From positions 33,195-97,194 of the forward strand of contig NZ_JANYGH010000025.1 in the NCBI RefSeq assembly GCF_025362475.1: a DNA stretch of 64,000 nucleotides. Direction: 5' to 3'. The notes beneath the pieces are model-generated. The model saw only the letters and a list, made by a program, of their open reading frames with translations. It was not told the origin of the DNA and searched no databases. This document shows, piece by piece, positions 27,538 through 36,513 of the stretch. A program made the translations under genes and the position numbers. Every line of letters starts with the position of its first letter. Position 1 is the first letter of the stretch. The DNA is from Mucilaginibacter sp. Its GTDB lineage: Bacteria > Bacteroidota > Bacteroidia > Sphingobacteriales > Sphingobacteriaceae.

Positions 27538-28349
27538 ATGAAAAAGACAGTATTAATAACCGGCGCTTCATCAGGTTTTGGGAAAGAGGCCGTTAAATTA
27601 TTTCATAAAAACAACTGGAACGTGATCGCTACCATGCGTTCACCAGAAAAAGAAACAGAATTATCGGCACTTGACCAGGTTTTGGTAACTAAATTAGATG
27701 TAACCGACAAAGCCAGCATACAGAACGCCTTGAAAGCCGGCATCGAAAAGTTTGGCCAGATTGATGTATTGGTGAACAACGCGGGTTATGGCTCATTTGG
27801 CGCATTGGAAGCCGCTACCGAAGCTGAGATCAAACGACAGTTCGACGTTAATTTCTTTGGACTGATCGAAGTGACAAAAGCTTTATTACCGGTTATGCGT
27901 CAACAAAGATCGGGCGTTATCATCAATGTTTCCTCTATAGGCGGCAAAGTTACCTTTCCATTTTCGTCGCTTTACCATGCCACTAAATTCGCGGTGGAAG
28001 GTTTAACTGAATCTATACAATACGAACTCAACCCTTTGGGTATCCGGTTAAAATTGTTGAACCGGGCGGCTATAAAACCGAGTTCGCAGGTCGTTCGATA
28101 TCCATTTTCGGCGTAGGCGAATCAGGCGATTACCAGGCTCCCTTTGATAAATTTATCAGCGCGGTAGAGCAATGGCCGATGTCTGAAAATATTGGCGAAG
28201 TGGCTGAAGCCATTTATGAGGCAGCCACCGATGGTGCCGAAAAATTGCGTTACCCCGTAGGTCATGACGCCGGGCCAATAATTGAGGCAAGGCATCAAAT
28301 GGATGATGTGGATTTCAAAAACATGATAGTGGGCCAAATGGGCATTTAA
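27538..28349 (+). pseudogene. SDR oxidoreductase gene with a frameshift
   Basis: The ATG at 27538 opens a normal SDR (VLITGASSGFGKEA, NNAGYGSFG, Ser in NVSSIGG, YHATKFAVEG giving Tyr-x3-Lys). At about 28050-28053 the frame breaks: after GIRLK the expected IVEPGGYKTEF is found one frame over and stays open to the TAA at 28347-28349. One A missing from an A-run (AAAA where five would be needed) explains it. The restored protein would have about 270 residues. It may be a sequencing error or a real inactivation. Confidence 0.8.
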
Positions 28350-28350
28350 A

Positions 28351-28391
28351 AATCATTGGCTGCCCGGGTTGGGGCAGCCAATGATTTTTTG
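28351..28391 (+). terminator. Strong terminator after the SDR gene
   Basis: A perfect 15-bp stem (aatcattggctgccc / gggcagccaatgatt) with a 6-nt loop, starting next to the stop codon and followed by TTTTT. Confidence 0.85.
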
Positions 28392-28412
28392 CTTTAACTT
28401 TACAATAAAAAC

Positions 28413-29318
28413 ATGCCGGATAAATATATTGAAATCAAATCGATCAGCGATCTGCACCGGATGGTACAATACACCTCACCCAGGCATCCCCTGGTGAGTG
28501 TGATAAATCATTGCGACTTTTATAAAAGCTATAATCCTAAGGCAGATGTGTTTTACCGGTTTGGGTTTTATATCATTTCGTGTAAAAAGTTTGACGGAGT
28601 GTTAAAATACGGTAAGGGACATTATGATTTTAATGAGGGTTCCCTGATGTTTACCGCTCCCGACCAGGTTCTTGGACCCGGACCTGATGTTCAGGTGGAA
28701 GAAGGTTGGGCGCTGTTCATCCATCCAGACCTGATTCATGGTACCGACCTGGGCAAAAAGATACATCAGTATTCGTTTTTTAATTATGAGATAAACGAGG
28801 CGCTGCACATTTCGGAAGAGGAAAAACTGATCATTAAAGACTGTTTGGCCAAGATCGAAAAAGAGTACGCGCAAAACATCGATAAGCATTCGCAGGGCCT
28901 TATCGTTAGTAATATTGAATTGCTGTTGAATTATTGCAACCGATTTTATGACCGCCAGTTTTATACCAGGGCAAAGGTTAATTCGGATGTGGTACAACAG
29001 TTTGAAAAATTATTAAAAGATTATTTTTCTCAAAACAACCTCATAGAAACCGGCCTGCCCAACGTGGGTTATTTTGCCTCCAGGCTCAACCTGTCGCCTA
29101 ATTATCTGTCAGATCTGTTGGGTAAATTCACGGGTAAAACCACACAGGAACATATTCATCTGGAGTTGATAGATAAAGCAAAAACCATGCTGTGGGGCAG
29201 CAATCAGTCCATCAGCGAAATTGCTTACGGACTTGGGTTTGAGCACCCATCGCACTTTACAAAAATATTTAAAACAAAAACAGGGAAATCGCCGAGTGAG
29301 TACAGGTTATTAAACTGA
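28413..29318 (+). CDS. AraC-family transcriptional regulator
   Basis: 301 residues. The N-terminal region is a cupin-like ligand domain; the C-terminal about 100 residues contain two helix-turn-helix units (FASRLNLSPNYLSDLLGKF and ISEIAYGLGFEHPSHFTKIF) and the GKSPSEYR ending. In this arrangement it commonly controls the neighbouring SDR gene, here the frameshifted one. It starts 22 bases after the terminator, so it has its own promoter. Confidence 0.9.
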   Translation: MPDKYIEIKSISDLHRMVQYTSPRHPLVSVINHCDFYKSYNPKADVFYRFGFYIISCKKFDGVLKYGKGHYDFNEGSLMFTAPDQVLGPGPDVQVEEGWALFIHPDLIHGTDLGKKIHQYSFFNYEINEALHISEEEKLIIKDCLAKIEKEYAQNIDKHSQGLIVSNIELLLNYCNRFYDRQFYTRAKVNSDVVQQFEKLLKDYFSQNNLIETGLPNVGYFASRLNLSPNYLSDLLGKFTGKTTQEHIHLELIDKAKTMLWGSNQSISEIAYGLGFEHPSHFTKIFKTKTGKSPSEYRLLN

Positions 29319-29639
29319 AATTATTTTTATCAAGCCTTCACCGGTAGTTTTAGGTCTCTTTACGTAAAAGAGTAGCGCAAAAGATGTGCTCATAGCGGCC
29401 TGCTTTTTAAGTGAATAAAGGTAGTTTTTAACCATACTGAAATCAAGATGTTTAGTTGCTGAAAATATTGATTTTCAGATTCTTATAGGATTTGTAGTGG
29501 CCTTTTGCTTTTTGACCTCGGCAGGTCAGCCAGAGGTAGCCAGAAGTATGCAATTATTTGGTTTATTTTGGCTTTTGATATAAACAGAAAACGCCGTAAA
29601 TTATTCATTTACAGCGTTTTTGTTGTTTTTAAAGTCTAC

Positions 29640-29657
29640 CTGGCGGAGAGGGAGGGA
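29640..29657 (-). repeat. tRNA-Ser 3'-end-like 18-mer, copy 1
   Basis: ctggcggagagggaggga is identical to 31354-31371. Read on the minus strand it is TCCCTCCCTCTCCGCCAG, the acceptor end plus CCA of many tRNA-Ser genes. The rest of a tRNA is absent. Such pieces mark sites where tyrosine integrases have inserted or excised elements. Confidence 0.5.
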
Positions 29658-30022
29658 TTTGTTTACCTCTTAAACCGACTTGATATTCAATATGTTAGGC
29701 GTATTTTATTTCTTACTCACCGAAATACTCACCACTTTTTTTGTACAGATTAATTGCAAATCTTATAATACAAATATAGGGATTATGCATTCGTAAAACA
29801 GATTATTTGGAGCTTATTATGCTGATCATCTGTAACCGCAAAGGTAGCCCGCGAAGCCAAGGCAGTAAAGGGCTTTCGCGGCATAAACCCACAGCCCTTT
29901 CACGCACATATCCATTTATTCCACTTTCCCTTGACAGCCCTGTCTTCTTCCGCTTTTTGTTGCTTAACAGAAGATCACCTGAACGACTATGCCCGTTTTA
30001 TAAAGTAGTCCGCTAATAGGAA

Positions 30023-30085
30023 GCAAGTTTGTGTTTTTGTTACCACAAAAACTACCCCGATGCCTTCGGCTCGGGGCAAACTTGC
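30023..30085. repeat. 63-nt element able to fold as a three-way junction
   Basis: Outer arms gcaagttt / aaacttgc (30023-30030, 30078-30085) enclose two hairpins: gtttttgt-tacc-acaaaaac (30033-30052) and ccccga / tcgggg (30055-30076). All three stems are perfect. It lies 41 bases beyond the end of a minus-strand gene. It may be a recombination site, a small mobile repeat or a complex terminator. Confidence 0.55.
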
Positions 30086-30126
30086 CATTGCTCCCGGTGG
30101 TTGCAATGGAATAAACATATTATCTG

Positions 30127-30564
30127 CTAACCATGATTGTGTAGCATGTTCTTAATTCTCATATGCTCTTCTGGTCCAAAACGATCATAAACCAAATGAA
30201 TAATTTTAATATTATCTAAAATCCAATCATAGTTATTAAATCCTTCATTGCCTGGGGTAATATTTGACGGCTCTCCAAATTCTTGCACAAAATATTTTTG
30301 AAATTCGTTGAAAGAACTTTGTTGATCATCATAATTTGTTCTGAAAAATTCAAATTCTGAAAGATGCCCATTTAGTCCCGGTTCAAAGTGAAAACCGATC
30401 ATACAATTTAAACCGTTAAATAATGTACATTTAATTGTGTAGTAACCGTCAGTTATGTGTTTTAAGTGTTTACCATTAAATAACTCCACAAGGTTTTCCT
30501 CACTAATTTCCCACGGCACAAAAATACTTGGCTCATCTATTTGAATTCCTTTATGAATATTCAT
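30127..30564 (-). CDS. Hypothetical protein, possibly immunity-like
   Basis: 145 residues, acidic, no signal peptide or membrane helix. I do not recognise a family. It starts 3 bases after the gene at 30568, with which it forms a pair. A small acidic cytoplasmic partner beside a gene of unknown function, in a decayed island, would fit an immunity protein, but that is a guess. Confidence 0.5.
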   Translation of the reverse strand: MNIHKGIQIDEPSIFVPWEISEENLVELFNGKHLKHITDGYYTIKCTLFNGLNCMIGFHFEPGLNGHLSEFEFFRTNYDDQQSSFNEFQKYFVQEFGEPSNITPGNEGFNNYDWILDNIKIIHLVYDRFGPEEHMRIKNMLHNHG

Positions 30565-30567
30565 TCC

Positions 30568-31041
30568 TTAATAATTAGAATTCGCCTCAAGTTGTTCTAA
30601 AAGTCTTTCGGCTTCAAGTTTTTTGACGGTTATAAACTTTACACCGTTATTTGGGTTCGTGTAACTTTCTTTTCTTCTAAGATATTCGACAGCATCTTTT
30701 AGCTCTTCTATTGATAAACTTTTAAGGTCTGGATATTTATCTAAAACATTAACGGTTTCTAATGATCCATTTTCAATAGCAGCAAATCTTTGCTTGTCTG
30801 TTTTTTTTATTTCAACTAACTCATATTTATTTAAATCGAGACTTGACCATTCTTTAAGCTTCAAATAGTCATCTACTAAAAGCTTATCAATCATAATTTT
30901 TCCTTTACCGGCCCAGTGCCGATTTTGGCCATCTTTTTTAACCCCAGTAATCCAATATGACTCCTTAGTTTCTATATTAAAGCAAGATCCATGACCATTA
31001 CCTTTAAAGGCTTGACCATTAAAATAAATAGTTTGTCCCGT
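30568..31041 (-). pseudogene. Hypothetical gene with a broken 5' end
   Basis: From the ATG at 30894 a 108-residue protein is encoded. The same frame is open for another 49 codons upstream and reads like protein (TIYFNGQAFKGNGHGS, ETKESYWITGVKKDGQNRHW) until an in-frame TAA at 31042-31044. The gene was probably longer and lost its start by mutation; a start at 30894 would discard the most protein-like part. I do not assign a function. The gene at 30127 follows closely. Confidence 0.5.
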
Positions 31042-31044
31042 TTA

Positions 31045-32162
31045 GGAAAATTCAACCATACCGATCTAAGCGGGTCCGTCATCATGATAGCCTGATTTTA
31101 ATTCTATGTATTTAATTTCCGATTTCATTTGCTTATTACCAATAGTAGAACTGATTTACGAAATTAAGTAAATTCCTAATATTATTCCTGATTTTGAGGG
31201 TAAGTATACTCACTACCATGGCAAAAACGGCCTTTAGCCTATGGTCGGTGTTATCACCGTACCATTAAAATAAAAGAAAAAGGCTGCTCCAAAGAAACAG
31301 CCTTATAAAATGTTTTAAATTCTTTCAGTAATTTCAAGTGCTACCGAACTTTTCTGGCGGAGAGGGAGGGAACAACCGTAGGTTATTTTTAGTCTCTATA
31401 TCAGTAAGTTACATTTTCAAAAATCTTTAAGGGTCACCGAATAGGTCACCTCCAAATTCAACCAAATAGCGCGAATGGCTTATAGTGTAAAATTACTGAA
31501 TTTTGAATTGTATTTCAAGGAAATAGGAAAAAGTGTTAATTGATTAAATGATTATACATCCAACGAGAATCGTGCTATAGGTCCACATGATAATTTAAAT
31601 GCGGTTTTTATCGCATTTATCGGAAAAACCCACTTGGTGACTCAATAAACATATAGTAAGTTTTGGTAGCAAATATTTGAATAAAATTAGTTAAGTTCTG
31701 TTTAAGGTCAAATAAGCAAAATGATATTTTTGAACATAATTATTCTGAAAAATAATTGAAGAGTCAGGCTTTCTTATGTATCTAAGATAATAAAAAGGCG
31801 ATAAAAAAAGTTTTGACCATTTTTTTGTGCGGACTTAACAACGTGAAGTGCAATTTATTGAAAAGAAATACATGGCCGGTTGAACGTTAAAACAGAAATC
31901 CGTTCAAATCTTCAAGAGCTTTCGAGATCCAAGCAAATATTTTCCGATCTAATGATAATCACTTTGGCAAAATGGGGGCTTAATAAAGGTGCCGCCGTAT
32001 GTTCAAAGGAAAAAAGTTCTATGTTTCTTATGATCAAGCTTCGGTAAGCAATATTCACACAAAAACATAAAGACAAGACTTAGACCGCCCCTGATTTGCA
32101 GACTCAATTCACACAAAAACTGTATCTGAAATTAAAATAGACTTTGTTTCGGAATTTTTGAA
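31045..32162. other. Gene-free decayed stretch
   Basis: No supported gene. A hairpin aaggctg / cagcctt (31284-31308) is followed by the second tRNA-Ser-like 18-mer (31354-31371). The rest is AT-rich with short unrelated frames, consistent with decayed mobile DNA. Confidence 0.5.
31354..31371 (-). repeat. tRNA-Ser 3'-end-like 18-mer, copy 2
   Basis: Identical to 29640-29657 and in the same orientation, 1.7 kb apart. The two copies bracket the hypothetical pair at 30127-31041. This is the geometry left by site-specific integration at a tRNA 3' end or a secondary site. Confidence 0.5.
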
Positions 32163-32483
32163 ATGGTTACCTACTCGCAAACCAATAATATTTTCCTTGC
32201 TGACACTTTACCTATAAAATACATAGATTTTTATCGTGCTTTTGAAAAAAATTTGAGGGAGCGAAATATCAGCTTTGACTTATTGCCGGGTACGAAAGAT
32301 ATTTTGGCTGTAGATTATATGACTTTACAAGTGCAGGAAGAAAAAAAAGTACATTTTGTAAACAATCCAAAATATTTGCAAAGTAAGAAACTGAAAACTA
32401 CTATTTCTGATGCTGGAAAAATTTGCGGGGTCATTAAAATTAAAACGGAACAATCAGTTATTAACCTGGACGGTGGAAGTTAA
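32163..32483 (+). pseudogene. N-terminal fragment of an agmatine deiminase-like gene
   Basis: 106 residues that resemble the start of agmatine deiminase/PAD-type amidinotransferases: NIFLADTLPIKYIDF, LLPGTKDILAVDYMTLQV, and ending at VINLDGGS, where the family has the conserved DGGN. The remaining two thirds, including the catalytic His and Cys, are missing. The following 150 bases hold another unrelated gene scrap. Confidence 0.5.
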
Positions 32484-32646
32484 CAACGGCGGTGGAAGTT
32501 AACAAGGACATCTACGTTGATCAAATTTATCTCCGACTATCTATCAGGTGATTGTGATTTAAAATTCATTCAGCAAGCAATAGAGTTGCAGACTTTATCA
32601 ATAACGATGCCAACGGATGAATTCGATATTTTATTAAAAGGCCGGG

Positions 32647-33105
32647 TTAACTGTGTATGGCTAATAAAGAATATCGGTGTTTTCTGCCTATCTTAATAGT
32701 TGCTACCAAGCCTTTATTCTTCAATGTAGATAGTATGCCGGAAATATCCCGTCCTAATTTTATCGGGTCTATTCCCGGTTCAAGCGCAGCGATTTTATTT
32801 GCAATATCTTCCTTAAAACCATCCCCAATCTCATTTAAAACATAAGTGATCTTCGCTACTGAAGTAAGGTCTGGTGAGAATTTTGAAGGCACAACAAGTT
32901 CTTTATGGGGTTTTTCAGCAACGCCGGGTTGCTTGTTATTCCCCGCTGAATTTCCCTTCGCATTCTTTTTCGCATCGTTATTCAAACTACCCGGAGTTGC
33001 TGACAAAGTAGAAAGAACCTGCTCTATCTTTTTTATTTCCATTTCATGGAATTTTATTTTTGACTTTAAATGATTGACTATATCTTGCTCTGTAATCTCT
33101 ACCAT
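32647..33105 (-). CDS. Hypothetical protein with winged-helix-like C terminus
   Basis: 152 residues. A helical N-terminal part (ITEQDIVNHLKSKIKFHEMEIKKIEQVLSTL) is joined by a Lys/Asn/Gly linker (about 45-70) to a C-terminal domain that looks like a winged helix (DISGILSTLKNKGLVATIKIGRKHRYSL). The N-terminal part is similar to the divergent 64-residue protein at 33296, so the two are paralogues in that region. No family is recognised; a DNA-binding role is possible. Confidence 0.6.
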   Translation of the reverse strand: MVEITEQDIVNHLKSKIKFHEMEIKKIEQVLSTLSATPGSLNNDAKKNAKGNSAGNNKQPGVAEKPHKELVVPSKFSPDLTSVAKITYVLNEIGDGFKEDIANKIAALEPGIDPIKLGRDISGILSTLKNKGLVATIKIGRKHRYSLLAIHS

Positions 33106-33295
33106 ATAAATCTTTTTTCAATTATCGTGTTTTTTGCTGAAAAAAACGATTTCATATAGACAAAACCTAATTTGGTGTAATTTTTTTCATGTTTTAAAGC
33201 GTATTTTGTTACTTATGGCCTTTGTAAGACTTTTCAAGGTGACAAGGATTGAAAAGGAAAAACATAAGATCTTATCACTAATATAACCGATTAAT

Positions 33296-33490
33296 ATGGC
33301 AGCGATTAACGAAAACGATATGATAATTCATGTATTGGAAAAAATCAACTTTCACAAGGGTGAAGTGGAGAAATATGAAAGCGTACTATCTTTATTTACC
33401 ACTCATCTAAAACCAAACAATAAGAAAGATCATAAATATGATGTACTCGAAAGCATTGTAAAAATTCTGAGAAATAACATTTCAACCTAA
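33296..33490 (+). CDS. Small hypothetical protein, paralogue of the divergent gene
   Basis: 64 residues. Its first 32 residues (INENDMIIHVLEKINF, HKGEVEKYESVLSLF) align with the N terminus of the protein at 32647-33105; the winged-helix-like part is missing. The two genes are divergent, 190 bases apart. It may be a shorter relative that forms mixed oligomers, or a truncated duplicate. Confidence 0.5.
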   Translation: MAAINENDMIIHVLEKINFHKGEVEKYESVLSLFTTHLKPNNKKDHKYDVLESIVKILRNNIST

Positions 33491-33914
33491 TATACCAGGC
33501 AATGTACCCAACCAGTGATACAGCATGTTCACTTTTTAAGGAATGTTCTCCTTACAAACAATTGCAGCATGCCTATTTTCCATCACAACAGGCCGAACAG
33601 GTATTCCAGGGTAAAACATTATAGCAAAAAATACAGAAATTCGCTTTTGGTTATCAGCGCAATCGTGATTCGCTAAAGAGTAGCTTGAACAAGGGGAAAA
33701 TGACAACAACTGCACTTGAATTTCTCTTTATAAATTGGGATTGGAGATAAACGCGGTTGTTTGGAGAACGCCCCGCCGCTTGATTAATACATATTCAGAC
33801 ATCGGGCTGATTGAGGTGAGTGGCAAAATAAAAATAATATTATAGGAACGATACTTAACCACACGAGGGCTGAATTTCATTTAGATAAGCAGATTGCCTT
33901 ACTCAATTGCGAGC
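33491..33914. other. Gene-free stretch
   Basis: No supported gene, repeat or clear signal was seen between the small hypothetical gene and the end of the outer-membrane protein gene. Confidence 0.5.
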
Positions 33915-36323
33915 TTATTGTTGCTGCATTCTTCCCTCCTCCTGCTGCGTTCCCGTACGGCGATTTCTCGCCACTTTTATTTTAGAATTGCCGAAAGAAT
34001 AAGAAAATGACAAGGAATAGCGCCTGCTTTCCCATTCATTTTGCCACCGCGTATTTATATTGTTATATTGCAGGATGCTCCGATAACGATTCCCAAAAAA
34101 TATGTCGCGTACTTTAAAACTAATAGTCGATTTTCCGCTGAACAGGCTTTTTACAATCCCCGCATCTATTTGAGTGCCTGCGAGCGTGTGAGCCAACCCG
34201 TTTATTGATGGTGAAAAATACAATGCAGAGATCTGCAATCGGTAACTTTTAGGAAGAGTGATTTCTTCTTGTGTATTAGCAGTCCATGAGTATTTTGAGC
34301 TCCGGTAAGGAATTCCGGCCACCACTGTTTTAACATTGTTATAGAGAACATCTATTTCTGCATTCATATTCCACCATTTCGTCACGTTAAAATTTCCCGA
34401 ACTGGTAGCGCTGAAAGTATTGGTGGATCCTAAATTTTCATAACGGTTGATGCTTTCCCTGGTTTGGTCGTTTTGGAAAAGGACACTGTTCACCGCGTCA
34501 TTTATCTTAAGATAGCTTAAACTGAGTATCTGAAAATTGTGATAAGTATAATTAAAGATAAATGAGCCAGAAATTGAGGGCTGTAAATAAGGATTTCCTT
34601 GGAAAGCTGTATATGGATCGGTATACCGGATCGCGGAATTAAGCGTACTATAATTCGGCCTGGTAATTCTCCGGCTAAAGGATGCATTAAACTGACTATT
34701 ATCATTTGGCCTAAATGTTAAAAACAAACTTGGAAACAACTGCCAGTAATTACGGTCAATAACTTGTCTATGTGTTATAGAATTGGCTTTGGATACCGTT
34801 TGCTCAGCGCGTATGCTCGCTTTAAGATCCCATTTCTTCCCTAAGTTCGTGCCCAGATTAATGTAAGCGGCATTAAGATTTTCTGTATACCTAAAATCGT
34901 TACTTCTTACTGTGTCCGTGATATAACCGGCTGATTTGAGGGAGTCAAAGCCTATGTTACTCCTGGTGTTTACCCAGCTGCTCTTGAGCCCAACTTCAAG
35001 CGTCCATTTCTTTGCAAACAGATAGCTGTAGTCCATCTTGATGGAATAAACAGTAAAGTCAACAGGATTGCTGCTTCTCAAATTTACCGGTGCCGTGGCG
35101 GGATTCCCATTTCCGTTTAAGTATTCATTAAGATAGGATTGATTATTAGTCGCGGAATTACTCACGTAGTCTGCGTCAAAGCCAAGCTTTTGAGCAATGG
35201 TATCCAGATTTATAGTATAGTTAAAATTAAAACTGTAACTGTCATTGCCGGATTTTTGCGGATTACTGCCATTAACATAGCCAATAACGCCGGAGGAGTT
35301 AGTAATTACAGAATTGCTTACTGCATTGACCGTTTGAGGCGAATTAAGCCCCTTGAACATAAATCCTATCGTTTGGTTTTTTGCAGCAAAATAATCTGCT
35401 CCCAAAATATAACTGGTGGCATAAATTTTGGGGTGCCAAAAATTGACTTCATTGAAATTTTCGTCACCTATCTGCCTGTTAATGGTCAAGCGGTTGTAGC
35501 TGTCTATATAAGCTTCACTTAACCTGGTATAAACACTGAATTTTCCTGAGTTATAATTAAGGTTAAGCCCCCCCGAAAGTTTTCCATACCTTCCGTAGCC
35601 GGCAGTGGAATTTACATTTCCGTTGTATCCGGCCACTTTATTGCGTTTGAGCACGATATTAATAACCCCCGCTGTTCCTTCAGCGTCAAAATTGCCTGGA
35701 GGATTTGCGATGAGCTCTATTTTACTAATCAGGTTACCGGGCAACAGTTTCAGATAATTACTTACTTCACTGCCGGTCATAAATGTCTGTTTCCCATTGA
35801 TCATTACATTTACTCCTCCATTATTGCGAAAAAGTATATTGTCATCCTTGTCGAGCCGTATACCGGGCGCCTTGGTGAGCACCTCAAGTGAATTGTCTCC
35901 GGCAGTATTCATATTGCCTACATTTATAACCAGCCGGTCACTTTTCTGTTCCAGTCGAGGTACTCTCGAATTAACAACCACCTCTGACAGATGGGTGATT
36001 TTCTCATTCATTGTCAGGGCCGGCAACTGAACGGCAGTCCCTGATATTTTAAAAGGAGTGGTAATTACCGGGAGATACCCAACCATGGTTACCTGGATAT
36101 AGTAAACTCCAGGCGAAATCTGGGTAAATTTAAAATCCCCCGAGGAATCGCTTGCCTGCTGCGAGATTTTAGTACTATCCAAAAACCGGTACAGAAGTAT
36201 ACTTGTTCCACTCAGCCGTTCTTTTTTTGAATTCTGGATGCTACCTTGTACAATGCTACTTTGTGCCGCTGCTTCCAGTTGCAAAAGCGTGCATGCGGAG
36301 ATCAAAAAGAAAAGCTTTTTCAT
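33915..36323 (-). CDS. Outer-membrane beta-barrel protein with CarboxypepD-like N terminus
   Basis: 802 residues. A signal peptide (MKKLFFLISACTLL, cleavage after AAAQ) is followed by a carboxypeptidase-regulatory-like domain (about 22-105), a plug-like region (about 115-225; VMINGKQTFMTGSEVS, IELIANPPGNFDAEGTAGVINIVLK) and a long beta-rich barrel. This is the OMP_b-brl_3 type, related to TonB-dependent receptors. No TonB box is evident. The ligand is unknown. It is divergent from a LytS/LytTR-type pair that may regulate it. Confidence 0.88.
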   Translation of the reverse strand: MKKLFFLISACTLLQLEAAAQSSIVQGSIQNSKKERLSGTSILLYRFLDSTKISQQASDSSGDFKFTQISPGVYYIQVTMVGYLPVITTPFKISGTAVQLPALTMNEKITHLSEVVVNSRVPRLEQKSDRLVINVGNMNTAGDNSLEVLTKAPGIRLDKDDNILFRNNGGVNVMINGKQTFMTGSEVSNYLKLLPGNLISKIELIANPPGNFDAEGTAGVINIVLKRNKVAGYNGNVNSTAGYGRYGKLSGGLNLNYNSGKFSVYTRLSEAYIDSYNRLTINRQIGDENFNEVNFWHPKIYATSYILGADYFAAKNQTIGFMFKGLNSPQTVNAVSNSVITNSSGVIGYVNGSNPQKSGNDSYSFNFNYTINLDTIAQKLGFDADYVSNSATNNQSYLNEYLNGNGNPATAPVNLRSSNPVDFTVYSIKMDYSYLFAKKWTLEVGLKSSWVNTRSNIGFDSLKSAGYITDTVRSNDFRYTENLNAAYINLGTNLGKKWDLKASIRAEQTVSKANSITHRQVIDRNYWQLFPSLFLTFRPNDNSQFNASFSRRITRPNYSTLNSAIRYTDPYTAFQGNPYLQPSISGSFIFNYTYHNFQILSLSYLKINDAVNSVLFQNDQTRESINRYENLGSTNTFSATSSGNFNVTKWWNMNAEIDVLYNNVKTVVAGIPYRSSKYSWTANTQEEITLPKSYRLQISALYFSPSINGLAHTLAGTQIDAGIVKSLFSGKSTISFKVRDIFFGNRYRSILQYNNINTRWQNEWESRRYSLSFSYSFGNSKIKVARNRRTGTQQEEGRMQQQ

Positions 36324-36397
36324 GTGCTGTAATTTAAGTTACAACAAATCTGCAACCAGCAAACCGTTGTAGCTAATTTATTATACCTACCTCATGG

Positions 36398-36478
36398 AAA
36401 ATTACACCAACAGCGGATAAAGCTGTATTGGAAGAAAGTATCGTTTGGCCCGTCCAAAAAGCATGTTGGTGTAATTTT
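36398..36478. repeat. 15-bp inverted repeat in a divergent promoter region
   Basis: aaaattacaccaaca (36398-36412) and tgttggtgtaatttt (36464-36478) are a perfect pair 51 bases apart, followed by a long T run. It lies between the barrel gene and the divergent kinase gene. It could be a regulatory site, or the ends of an 81-bp miniature element. Confidence 0.6.
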
Positions 36479-36513
36479 TTTTTTTTTTATTAATGGAATG
36501 TTAGCTTTACTAC

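Larger units (their letters stand above)
29319..30126. other. Gene-free stretch with structured repeats
   Basis: No supported gene; the short frames here lack family features. It holds the tRNA-Ser-like 18-mer at 29640-29657, a hairpin at about 29836-29881 (ccgcgaa / ttcgcgg), and the three-way-junction-like element at 30023-30085. Confidence 0.5.

Noticed and set aside
29505..29753. 82-codon frame across the tRNA-like 18-mer
   Set aside because: It crosses a hairpin and the repeat and has no recognisable protein features.
31861..32162. Short frames before the agmatine deiminase fragment, considered as its missing part
   Set aside because: None matches the family; the three frames are interrupted and unrelated.
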